Assembly (NCBI RefSeq): GCF_016920785.2
Contig: NW_024609884.1
Span: 84,808,069 to 84,872,068, forward strand
Source: Ixodes scapularis
Lineage: Eukaryota; Arthropoda; Arachnida; Ixodida; Ixodidae
Length of the DNA: 64,000 nt
Direction of reading: 5' to 3'
Each line of letters begins with the position of its first letter. Position 1 is the first letter of the stretch. Positions 38,801 through 51,300 of the stretch are shown piece after piece. The position numbers and the translations under genes were made by a program. The notes below the pieces were generated by a model. That model was not told the DNA's origin. It did not search any database and saw only the letters and a list, made by a program, of their open reading frames with translations.

Positions 38801-41800
38801 CTTAAGATAGGCTGCACTCGTCAATCGAATACGACTGCGTTCACCCGGTGTAGCTGACATCATCGCAACCCCTGTGCAAGAAGCAGACGAACTTGCACTC
38901 CGCATAGCGGGGATTGACCTGTACTTGTCCTGCGAGAAACGATAGGCACGGGCAGTTTTTTAGTTTTTTTTTTAAATTATTGTTTGTAACGTTTTGCTCA
39001 TATGTCATCATATGTAATATACGCGTAGTCCCACGTAATACATTCAGGTAGCATCATAATTGTACTTTTGATTTTTGCTCGTTCCTTCGAGTCTGTCAGC
39101 AATTTTGGCTCAATAATCCGAAGTGGTTGGTGCTCCATTTGTCCCGCGGGAAAGCAGAACTAATCGGAAGTGTGATAAAATGTGCTGACTCTAGACTCCA
39201 CGCACGTACACGGAGCGAAGAGTTGCGTAATCGATTAACATGTTCTCGCGTCCATTTTACCCTCCCCCCCCCCCCCCCCCCCCCAAATCATGCTCGGTAA
39301 TCCCTGCGAGGTATGCTGGCGAATGACGAAGTCATACATGGTTTAACCCAGACATACGATATGCACACAGACACTGAGCGTGACATATCATATACTCAGT
39401 GTCCCTGAACGCAGACCTAACGTAATATAACTTAATGAACGTCTTCAGATTGTAAGCATAGTGAGGCGAAACGCTCAAAACTTTAGTGCAATCTAACCAT
39501 GCACTGAAAAATAAAATAATTAGGGGGCAGTTTTAAAAGTGAGCGAGTGCTGATCACGCCCAATTTCTTGCAGGAGTGCTCGGCAGCTATCATGGCATCA
39601 AGATAGGCCCATTGAAAACACAAGCACATGGTGTCAGGGGAGACGTATACGCTGCAAATGACGTCAACTTTTACATCGCAAATTTTTACTACGATGGCGA
39701 CGCACCAGGTTTGTTTTTCTGACATTTTTCGCGGTTGAAAGGACATGGCGGATGATAGCCTTCGCCCGGCGAAATGAGAACTGTAGCGATGGCTGAAAAG
39801 AGCGTAAAATTTAGTTTGGTGATTAGCAGCTTTGCTGTCTGGAGAGTCTGCTAATAGCACCCCGATGGCTCGGCCCTTCAGCCCCAAATAGAGTATACAT
39901 ACTCTGGATATGGGACCAACTGAAAGGCCGCTTATTGCTGGTACGGCTTGGATCTTATTTGTCTTAACTGTACTTTTTTTTAGCCGGTCCACAGAATAAG
40001 CGAGCAAGGTGCAAACATTTGGAGATAATTTGGGTTGTCCATAAAATTCTTTTCAGGCTAAAGGAATACAGAAAAAGAAAAAAGAAAAAAAAAAGAAGTA
40101 AAGTGTGGTTTTCTGGCGCCGTGCACCACATCCAATATGGAGGACATGTACTTTTGTCTATCCGTTGTTTTGTACGGATCATGTTGCGAATCTGTCGTGT
40201 TTGCGCGACCAGGGAAGGCCAGTGAGTCCGACTTGTGACGTATAAACACAGAAAAGGTTAGGAGCTTGAGAGGCTGCTTCCACCGCACGAGCTATAGTGC
40301 GCAGGGATGATCGGTGCGACACCGTCGACTTCAGTGTTGTCATTTAGGGATGCACCTGTCATGGCGTGACTAAGACGTGCTGCACCGCAGAGCAGCATTG
40401 ATACAGCATATCGACACGCGGTTATGGGTTTATATTTGCGTGGAGATCACGTCGCTTTCTGCGAAACCCGGATGCCACCATTCCTCCGGCTCGTCGAGCG
40501 GAGTTCTCACCGAGCGGCGATGTTGTTTCCAGCGGCGCACTTCCAGGTCGGCACTGAAAGCGAGCCCGGCCCTCACGGTACCAACCTGCCCGACGAAACC
40601 GGAAGGTGAGTGGGAACCATCCGTTTCGCGTAGGACAAATCTAAGCCATTCATCATGCTTGCACGAGACGTTCAATTAGGTGAAAGCAAAAGAACTATAC
40701 GTTGATGTTTCGGCTGTTTCAATCTTTAGCCTGATGTTCCAGGGGAAAACATCTGACCGCCGGATAGCCAGAAAACCGTGCTTTTCGTGTAAAGGCTGAT
40801 TCCCACACTTCCGTCGAGTCCGACGGAGTGGAACTGCAAGGGCTTGGGACGTACGGGTTGTCATGGCAACAGATGCTTGGGCTCTAACAAAACTGGTTTT
40901 TACCCCGTTATATAGCAACCTATACACGCAGCTGTTGCCATAGCAACCCCCTACGCGGTCGGACTCACGCAAGTGTGTGAACCAAACTGAAAGGGCGATT
41001 CACACACTTGCGTTTGGGTCCGACCGAGTGCGAGGGTTGCTATGGTAGCAGCTTCGTCGGCTCCAACAAAGCCGGTTTTTACCCGGTTTTGTTGGAGCTG
41101 ACGCAGCTGTTGCCATAGCAACCCTCGCACTCTGTCCCACTCAACCCAAGTGCGTGAATCGCCCTTTAGGCTCGTCAAAATATGAGGCGCTGAAGAAAAT
41201 CAGCGATCTGCGTTCAGTCCTTATTTAGAACACTTTTTGTTCAGGTTCCGTCCATTGAAACGCGCATGAATAGAGCCGAAACACATACCTAGGTAATCTC
41301 GTCACACCAGCGTATCATTTTTCGCGTTATAAAGTTCGTTGTTAACAGGCACCGAATGCGAATATACGCGCACGACAACGTAGCGTCTGAAGCCAGCAAC
41401 AGCCAGTGCCATTTTTTCGAATGGAGTCTGCTATCACCGCGGCATACGCTATCGTCGTTCGATTTCCCTGTACCTCCCGCACCGGTGTAGGAAACTGTAG
41501 GGCAGTGCACTTCCCGTATGTGTACTGAGAAACGACCGGACATTCACCGCCTACACCTTTCTGCACCGGTGCAGGAGGTGAAGCTAAATCGAACGAAGCT
41601 GCTATATCTGGGAACTTCTGTACTCCGTTCCCCCTTAAGCTGAGACTGCAGCCAGTGCCACAAGCACGAGAGCTCGCGGTCGCTGCTTTGAAGCGTTCTT
41701 CCGCGGAACAAGCGCTCGCACTAGAAATGCATGTCTCAAAGCACAGGCTAGCTCGCGGTTGTAGCTTTAGCAGCAGTCTAAGCTTAAAGATTGGTTCACA

Positions 41801-42343
41801 CACACCTAATGCGACTGCAATGGCTTGCGATGTTAATCATTTTACGGGTTGCTTTCGCAACGGGGTTTTAAGCCGCTTCCAAACCGACTTAAAACCCCGT
41901 TGCACCAAGCCTCGCCGGAACCGCCAAGGGTTCAGCAGGCGGCTGCGTCCTGCTCTTAGCCCCTAACACATGAACGACAAAAGCAGACGTCGCTGCGACG
42001 TGTACCAATGCCGTGCTGCATGCCACACCCTAAAAATAGTCCGTGCGTCTACTTTCCCTCACAACACTCGGAGACCTAATCACCGCAACTTACGGAGGCA
42101 GCTCAGCGAATACGATGCCGAAACATATGTTTAGACCAAAAAACGCAATCTGAGTTGGGACATTACGCAATGCAAGCGTAACCTTTTGCATCGCTAAAAA
42201 AAAAAAAGAAAAAGGGGGGGGGGGGGGGGGGGGAGGGGGGTTTAACAGTTTTCGGACTTCGGTCAAATATTTGTGGAAGTTGCACTCCGGCCCTTCTAAG
42301 GTAAAGAGCAGCGAACCGATTTCGCATGCGTGTCCTAGTTGTC

Positions 42344-42380
<37 letters not shown>

Positions 42381-45300
42381 TAAATATTGGTATATCTCGC
42401 ACCCGTCAATTCACTCCCAGTCTTTGGGGTCCCACCTGGTCGCACTCCTAGTGACGTAATTCGGGGTGCCGTGTAGCTTCAAGGTGTGCTCTCCCGGAAG
42501 ACGTTTCCTCTCCCTCTCCCTGCTGACATTAGCGGGCGCAATGCTGCAGCTTTGAACCGAGCGAGTTCACGTAAGCTTCTCGCAGTAGTTCCTTCGACTG
42601 CCACTCGCGGCTGGAGGCGGGGGAAAAAGCTCTACTTTTGCTTTGCGATTATGCAGCGGATTCACGACATTTCTTAATGAAGGAGATGTTGTTTCTATCC
42701 TCCAGGACACTATAAACAACGTAAAAATGACAAGATGCAAATTCTTTTAGCCTTAAAATCGTTGCACCCGCCCTTTAATGTCACAACTAAGACTGCGTTT
42801 TTTGGTCTAAACATATGTTTGAGCATCGTCATTCGCTGAGCTGCCTCCGTAAGTTGCGGTGACTGGCTCTCCGAGTGTTGTGCGGGAAAGTAGAAGCACG
42901 GGCGTTTTTTAGAGTGTACGTCACAGCGTCCGCGGCGGTTGCTGTGAAAACCACCGCGCGGCGCCCGTTTCCGTCGCTCATGTGTTTGGGGCTAAAGCGA
43001 CCCCCGCACCAGCGCGGTCTGGCATTGGCTTGCATTGCCGCGTTGACATTAGTAGACGCGATTTGGGAAATGCGGTTGTTGCTGGCTTCAGACGCTGTAG
43101 CTGCGTTCGCGTGTGCATCCACTGAACCATTGAGGAGACGCTTCGCTGTCGTGGCGGCGGAAACAAGAGCAGTCCAAGCTTTGTGCAGAAGTAGACGGCG
43201 GTGTGGCGAAATCAGGTGCGTGTTCGGGTTTTTTCGCCGTGCCGTTCAATGGGCTAAAGTGAACAAGAAAGTTCAAAATAAGGACTTAACACAAACTAAT
43301 TTATTCTTTTTTTTTTTTTTTCGGTGCCTAATGTTCTGACATGCTTTACGCGAAAATGTTGTTTTTAGCTCGGAATTTGGACAAACTTTTTTTTTTACGG
43401 CAACAAGGGGATAAAATGACGATGGCCCGGTGTTTCTTCCTGTTGCATTTTCGGGCAGCCATGTTATCGCTGTGAGCCGCATCTCAGCTTTGCAAGGTGT
43501 ATCGAGATGGTTGTTATTTCTTGTTGCTGTTATCGTTATATTCGTTGTTATTTATTAATGGCTGGTCAAAGAAGCACCTTTCCCTAAAACGGTCTACTCC
43601 TCACTCTTGAGAAAGCCCACATGTCAATTCCCCTACATTCTATATATATATAAAAAAAAGCTTTTATGCATTTTTTTGCAGATTACTAGGCAGGTAATCA
43701 CCAGTGTCAATGGAAGGACCGTAGCGAATGTAGAAGACCAAAACACGGTTAGACCTGAACAATGCGATGTGCGCAGTGGCGATGGGCATGACGTTTCCCT
43801 CTTTCACTATCCCTGCACAAAAAAAAATCTTCAAGTCCAATCGCGCCCTCTGAGCTTCGTGATTCGCTGGGACCCTTCCGTTGCTCGCGTCGATTGACTA
43901 ACTGAGTATATTTAGAATAGTTGAGCACGCCAAAGTTTTTTTTCTTTTTTTTTTCTTTTTGTAGAGCTTACAGAGCAAGCTGAATTATAGATAAGCCGTC
44001 TCATCCTCGGAAGGAGCCTGGTCACTACACATGGACGGTTCCCATGCAAGTGCCCCAGCGCTAATCGTCTTTTTGAGTAGTTTGAGTAAAAACGTTATTG
44101 ATCCTTATCGTTCGTTGTTAGACTCTTATTGAGCGCGTAGATTGGCTTTGGGAGCGCTGCGCACAGAAGAAAACAGGCAAGCATTTGGTTTGGTATTCCG
44201 AGGTGTCCTGCCAGACGCTGCTCCGTCCGTTTCTGCCCGCGGGGCGTTTCCGATTGAGACGCGCATGTACACCGCCGCCAAGACCATTTTTGCTCGAAAG
44301 GAGACTAACTCCTTCTCTTTACCGCAATGTATACCGCCTTTCTTGAAATGGAAACGTCTGGCCTTTCTTATTCCCCGATGAACACTTGAGGAACGGATAG
44401 TTTCAATCTACGCAAAGTTGCCGCGAAAGACGAAATAAACGACACGTTAACGACAAAAAAAAAAATCGTTTTTCTCATATATCTAGGCGCATGAGCCGAC
44501 ATTCCCAGTGTTCTCGTATGACAGGGATTGCAGCAATAAAAAGTTGTTAATTAAACTGTACTTGATATTCACACTACTTCTTTCTTTCGTATTGTTATCA
44601 GTATAAGCGGTTACGTTGACCAGTCAATGTGCGTGCCACGTTGAAATATACATCTAGTGGTAAAGCATCACTATTTTCTACCCACGGTGATTTAACTCAG
44701 AATAATCTGATTTAAATTAAATAAGACCGATTTAAATAAATCTTACTAATTATTTTTAAAAAATGTTGATTTTCTTCTACCTTTTTTGTAAGCATGAGCA
44801 GCATGCCATCTATCAGGCGCACTGCGCGGGTCCACAGTCCAATGACTCGGCAGTTTTTGTTCTGGTGGAAAGCGCTGGAAAGGTGTATAAACAGTGCACA
44901 AATTGCCAAGAAAATGTGTTATTAAAGAGTAAAAAAATAAGACAATATATTACTGAAGTCACCCAGAAATTGTTGCACCCGTTGTGGCCGAGGCAACGCG
45001 CGAATTGCGAACGTGACCGCCACGTCCTGACTGACTTCCGTTGACGGCAAACCTTTTTTCGATTCCAGCACGGCCCCCTTGAAGGGTTACCGCGGGGCCA
45101 ACATCACCATCAGAGTGCCTGACAACAAGAAAATCACCGACTTCAAGTACCTGGGCGTGTGGTGCGAGAGCTTCGGGGTAATGACGAGTCTCAGTGTTCC
45201 CGGAAGGAGCGTTGACGTGGCGCGTGTGGGACAGGTTTTATCGATCGCGTCGGTGTCATTTCCACGACTGGAACTCAAAGTGGCTTCCGCCAGTGGCACC

Positions 45301-48300
45301 GGACGTCCGGAGAGGATCGCGTGAGCCCTTCTTTCCAGCGGGCGCCACAGCCAGGCCCCGTGCACTTGGGTTCGAGCACTTCCGAAGCGTTCAGAGTAGA
45401 CTTGCGCTAACGTTGCATTTCTTCGAACGATTTCTGCGCTCTCTATGAGCCATGCCCGCGCGTCTGCTTTCCCCCCACATCGCCCGGAAGGGGAATATCA
45501 CTTGGGTCAGCAGAGTGCGCCCAGAAGGACAACGCTGGAAGAAACGCTTTCGAAAAAAAACTGTTCGTTGGCGGGGTCTTTAGACAGACTAAAACCCTTC
45601 CTTGAATTGGTGCTTGGTGCCTCTGCTTCGAGGGCTTTGAGACCGGTGCAGTACGACTCCGAATTTAGGGTCCTTAAAGTGTGTCCTGCTGTAGCTAATA
45701 CACGATCCCTCACCAGTACGATGCCCCCTATAGACGCTTTACACACGCGCCAGGTTGATCCGCCATTGCCGACCCTCTCTTTTCTTACCGAGATGCCGAG
45801 CCACTGAAGCGGGCGTTGACGAGCCTCTAGAGAAGCCTATGCTGGGGAGAAGGACACAGTAGCAGTTAAAGTGGCAATAATCTGTCCTGCTGTGACAATG
45901 GTGAAGTGAAGCGAACGGAATAAGAGGAAACGAAAATTGAAGGTCGGTTATGGCGGCGCCCATGCACAGCTGCCTGAAAGCGTCTATATCCATACCGGCA
46001 GGAGTGGGTATTGAACTCAGTATCCCTGCCTGGCTTCCGTAACTTGCGCTTTGTCTTTACATGCCCCGAGCTGCGTAGCGATTGCTAGCACACTCGGCCA
46101 CCGATCTTGAAAACGCCACCTACGCGCGAATAATGAGCATTATGAATATCAGCTCAATGTCCCAATAGGGAGTACTCACTGGCGGCCATAGCTATGTGCG
46201 CGAATGCTGAGCGCGTGCTGATGGCGAGCTTCCACAGTGTTTTTGTCAACGTGCATTCCGCACCATCAAGATTGCTGGTCTTAGCAGGCTATTAATGTGA
46301 CCTCGTTTTTAGCATCGGTCTAAAGTCTAAACAGTGTCCTCAAATATGGCGTGCAGTGAATATTTTCTATAGAGTTCGGGTTTACGAGTAAAGCTGGTTC
46401 TTGAACATCGTTGTTCTTTGCAGGCGCACTCTGTAGATCGCAGTTACTGGGCGTCCGTCTGCTGTGCGAGGACGTTGACACTCAAGCATTTGCTTTAACA
46501 CTGGGTTAACGAGGCCTGACTCTAGCCTCGTGTTCAACGGTGCTCTAGACGCGCGGACCGTGGCCATAAACGGGCAGCATATCTTTGATCTGCGCATTCT
46601 CTGGCAGCGATAGTTGTGGGCGCCGCTGCTAAGCTCGTGCTACAGGGTGTTTTCACCGGGTTAATCTGGCATTGCCAAAGCTAAATTTACTATAGCCACT
46701 GAAAGGATAAGAAAGGCTAGGAGACCTTTCAGTTGTCCCGCCTCCAGCGCTAACTTCCCACCTGCGATAACATTTTGACGTCTCGTGAGCTTGGAACATA
46801 CACGCACTACCAACGCAAGGCAACGCGCGTGTGCCTTGAAACTCAAAATAAACGCCTTGCGCTTCTTGTCCTCTCAGTGGGTATAAACAGAGCTATGTGC
46901 CGCTAAACTGAAGGAGAGGAGGAGATGAGAGGGGGCGCCAGAACGCCGAGCTCTGGTTGGAACGATTAGGGGGTCGAGCTAAAGCTGGCTGCCTTTGTCT
47001 CCCTCCACTGCACTCGTCGAACGCGTTAGAATGCGAGAGCCAAGCGCCGGACGCCGGCGTTTCAGGTTCCAACGCGGCCGACGAGAGCAGTGAAGACAAA
47101 AGGCAGCCCCCCTCCCTCAGCTTTAGCATAGAGTAATATACACAAGGGAAAGGGCGGACACTGCCATAGGCCCCAGCGACCCAGATAGACCAGTGACAGC
47201 TATAATAGCGCTCCCAGCAGACAGCATGAAGCATAACCTGGTTCAGGTTCCGGTCAAGTTGTTTCGGTTTCAGTTTGAGCATTTCTGATTCGGTTCTCCG
47301 GTACCCTTCTCCTTCTCTTTCTCTCCGTCTTTCCCCCTTGCCTCCCTCCTCGCTAGTCTCTCGGGAGCTCCTCGTCTCCCCGAGCCGCTGTTCTTTTTTT
47401 TTTGTGTGTGTGTGTGTGTGTGTGTGTTTTTTATGTTGACTCAGTTTTATTTCAAAAGCAAGCCTTAACAGCACACACGGCCCTCCGTACATCCTCAGGG
47501 TGTCCTAAAGTTTTTGGGTCGCTCAACAGCTTGATTCCGCCCGATTAGGCTGCGCTCCGTTCGCTCCTCAAGAAATCGCACAACGGGGTGTTTGGAAGTA
47601 AACGTAACTTGGCTTTAATCATTTCTCTGGTTGCTGGGTGCCTGTCTTGTTCTCGTGCCCGGGAGACGGCCTGGCTGTCCTCGCTGGCCACTGGCCGCCG
47701 GTCCTGAAGCAGCCGAGTGACGGGGAAATACGACGGCCGCTCCAGTTCTCGGTTCCTGGCGTTCTCCTCGTGCTCCACGTTCTTTTCCTTTTCTCGCGCT
47801 TGCCCCAGGCTGGCACCCCCTCGCGCCTCTCTCGGCCGTCCTCTTCTTCTCACGACGCCCCCATAAGTTTCATGGATGTCTTGGATGTCCCTTGGATGTC
47901 CATAGGATATATATGCTGCTTGGGACCTTTATTAAATATCTAAATTTTATGCATGAGTTTGTTGTCTTCAACTGCATCTTTGTCGTCTTCAACTTCAACT
48001 AGGCGCCATTCATCACGTGGTTTTTGCGACGTATTAGATTAGAACTATTTAGTCGTTTTAAGTATCTTAAATACTTATAAAGCATAACAATATAAGAAAT
48101 AAATACTCCTCATGGAAAGAGTTCTAATTAATTTTAACCAAATTACAGAAAAGCGCCACATAGCGGAGGGCATTAAACGCACTATCTGGGCCGCTATTCT
48201 GCTTTATTCTACTCTCTTTGCGTTTGCTATGTTACTCTATGGCTTTAGGTGTAGCTACGAAGCGTTCCAACCAGGGCTGGGCCTTCTGCCGTTCCCGCGG

Positions 48301-51300
48301 GCTCTCGTCTCTTCCTCTCCTTCAGTTTATCGGCGCATTGTTCTCGACCTCGAAAAAGTTGATCCACCTGATGTCCCATGCGTGCAGGCGCGTGCAAGAT
48401 GCACGTGAAGGTTCCCCGCGGTACTCAATCTATAAGGAAGGTGCGGGTGTAGGGACTTTATTTAGGTTTATGGTTATGGGGCGGATATGCCGCGAAAAAT
48501 CGGCGAATTTCGCCCGGCGGCTTTTGCTCTGCGCGTGGCATCAGCAAAGTGGCTGCTACTTCGCGTGCAAGGCGAGCGTGCCGTCGGGCGACGTTCGTCA
48601 GTCATTCGTCGCATAATTCGCTCCGTGGAGTACAGCCTTTACGTTACAAAAACGGTCGCCCTAGCGTCACTTCTCCCCAGAGAAGTAAAGGTTAAACCCC
48701 ATGGAGCGATTTATGCGACGAATGACTGACGAACGTCGCCCGACGGCACTCTCGCCTTGCACACGACGTAGCAGCCACTGTGCTGATGCCACGCGCAGAG
48801 CAAAAACCAACTGGACGAAATTCGCCGACTTTTCGCAACATATTCGCCCCATGGAGTCCAGCCTTAAAGCGATCAATTGCGAAATGGATGTAGGTTGTAC
48901 TCGTGGGTCAGTAGTCCTCCCATTGTCGTTGGGTCATCGAGTTAGCAGCACCTGTATCCGTGCCCTTACCCTTTAGGCTGTAAACTGTCACATGGCGGCA
49001 CTTGATATATTACGTTATACTGCTACTGATTTCTATCCATCACTCCCACCCTGATGATTGGAAACTTATTTTTTGTGGGCGACAATCTCGTAAAAAGTGC
49101 GCTGACGGATGCCCCCCCCCTCTCTCCGCGACGTCAGGCACATATGTTGCGTTCGTACTTGGTACTGGCTGAGAGGCGTAGTGACGCCATTTCTCTTTGG
49201 GAATTTGTTCAGACAGCTGTTCAGACATGCACCCTCACAAGTCCCTGCGTGGGTGCCACTGACCCGCAACGCAACGTATTAGCTTGGTGGTCGGGCGTGT
49301 CGTATGGAATAAATCCTAATTGTTTTGATCGGTAAACGATTTCTCTTTCGAAGCTGGACAGATTCGCCGGTACCGCGAACGACAGTTCTGAAGTAGAGGT
49401 CCCACGCCCGTCGTCCTCCGCCATCGCTTAGTCCGCTTCGTTCAGCCGTCCAGCCCAGGACTTCTGCCGCGATACGATGCCATGTTGAGAATTACGTTGA
49501 GTATGCACAGAGTGCTTCCGATCGTCTGCGCAACTTTTTTTTTTTTGTCAACATAATTGCAGCCTTTTAGAAGCCACAAAAATTGGGTATCATATTATTT
49601 TTATTTTTGATAGTGAGTGTGCGCCTTCGATGACCCAAGACTATGATTATATTTGATGTTTGTGTCTAAACCATAGAAAATGGCACGTGACCACGGAGAA
49701 GAGAGTGAGTGCGACTCAAATTGGGCAGTTCTCGATCGGCGGTTTTCGGGCAGAAAGAAAGCGAATTTCGAGCCGCAGATTGTGTTCTGGGTAGTTTGGC
49801 TTTCATATGTCACGTGGAAATAAAAACCATGGCGAGCACAAAACCCTGCCAGTGTCTCTTTAAAGGGACGCTAAACACCCCCCCCCCCCTCCCTCCCCCC
49901 CCCCCCCCCCCCCCCCCCCCCCACTCAGGAAAAAAAAGAAATTTCTCTGAGTGTTTAGGACGCATGTCTCGCAAAATGAGCTTTCCAAGTTCCAAGAAAT
50001 CAAATGTTTTTAGCGCAATATTTGCGTCGCCATGGTACCTGACAGAATTACAACGGCAGGGGGAGCCTAAGTTCTCCTGCCTCTAGGGTGCCTACATGTT
50101 TGTCTGTCTCAGGGTGAAGACATCCATTGTTGCCCTGAATGTGCCAGCGCGTGACGCTCTCATGCACTCAGTGCGTGCCATGGGCGGTATAATGGCGTCT
50201 ATGCATTAGCCAAAGCTACGCGCTCGAGCTGAGTGAAACCGGATAGCGCGCACTTCAAAATGCATAAAAAAACGATTGGGCGGAAAGATGGCTGAGATAT
50301 CACCACTCAAGCAAAAGCGCGCGTGTGTATAAAGGCACTCTACCTGCCTAGAAATAATGGAAACAGCGCGCAAACGACAAGGACGGGAGGAAAAGGAGTA
50401 CACAGGACGAGCGCTGAACTGACAACTGAATATTTATTGAAAAGGACCCAACGAAGAAAACACCCACAAAAAACACACTCGCATCAACACGTGTCCATGA
50501 AAGTAATCTCCTTCTTATGTAAATACACAGAAGTTTGACTCACGCAGTTCTGTTCCCCCTCCTTCTTTATTCCATACGCTTCTAAAATTTCCCTGGCTGT
50601 TTTATCTGCTCCCCTCCCCATGATTGTGATCTTATTGAAATCAGGATGACATTTGCATGTTCCGCAGTGCAGGGGCAAATGCCCTCCTGCTGTTGAATGA
50701 AGCGACCAGTCATGTTCGCGTGCCCTTTCATTTATGCAACGGCCCGTCTGTCCGATGTAAACTCTTCCACAGCTTAACGGGATCCTGTACACCACTCCGA
50801 TCGCACATTCCACGTACTTCTTTCTGTGGTTTACAGTGCATTGGTTCCCACCCCCCCCTCCTCTCGGCTACTTTAGAACAAACGTGTGCCAGCTTACGAG
50901 GCGCCGAAAACACGACAGGGACATCAAACCTCCCCGCCACCTTTTTCAGGTTGTGGGAAATTCTGTGCTGATACGGGATAACCTGAGGTCTCTTGCTAGG
51001 TCTATCCAGCCGCTGATGAGGTCCCCCCTTAATCTTTCTTAACAGCGTTTCCTCTGTTTTGCTGGCGGTAGCGGAAACGCTGTTAAGAAAGATTAAGGGG
51101 GGACCTCATCAGCGGCTGGATAGACCTAGCAAGAGACCTCAGGTTATCCCGTATCAGCACAGAATTTCCCACAACCTGAAAAAGGTGGCGGGGAGGTTGT
51201 GGTCGGTTTGCCTTGCTGCATACCCGACCCGGAGGAACAACACGGAGCCAACGGTTTCAACAACAAGAAACTACATTTAATGGGACATGGACGAGACGAT

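Larger units (their letters stand above)
16561..39573 (+). other. Intron 1 of the Skeletor-like gene (23.0 kb)
   Basis: Bounded by the exon 1 donor and exon 2 acceptor. It contains the mobile elements listed separately. The stretches 16600-19120, 19650-21320, 28400-30880, 31600-33790 and 37000-39570 hold no convincing gene. Local features there are an AG microsatellite (17612-17638), a GA-rich tract (18540-18615), a CATC run (18690-18705), C-tracts at 29784-29805, 32936-32951 and 39264-39284, and a CA run at 29806-29825. Confidence 0.8.
40606..45068 (+). other. Intron 3 of the Skeletor-like gene (4.5 kb)
   Basis: Contains two adjacent foldbacks (40789-41170) and the interrupted CACTCT MITE (42026-42916). 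42920-45068 holds T-rich tracts near 43307-43321 and 43935-43965 and no supportable gene. Confidence 0.8.

Noticed and set aside
46893..47492. 199-codon minus frame with His/Thr repeats
   Set aside because: It runs through the GT microsatellite and a simple GA-rich segment.
47500..47870. Possible solo LTR or gene in a GC-rich block
   Set aside because: No matching second copy, target duplication or primer site was found.
50998..51030. CTGATGAG as a possible hammerhead ribozyme core in the Penelope arm
   Set aside because: Hammerheads are known from Penelope-like elements, but here the motif is antisense to the element and no GAAA partner or closing stems were found.
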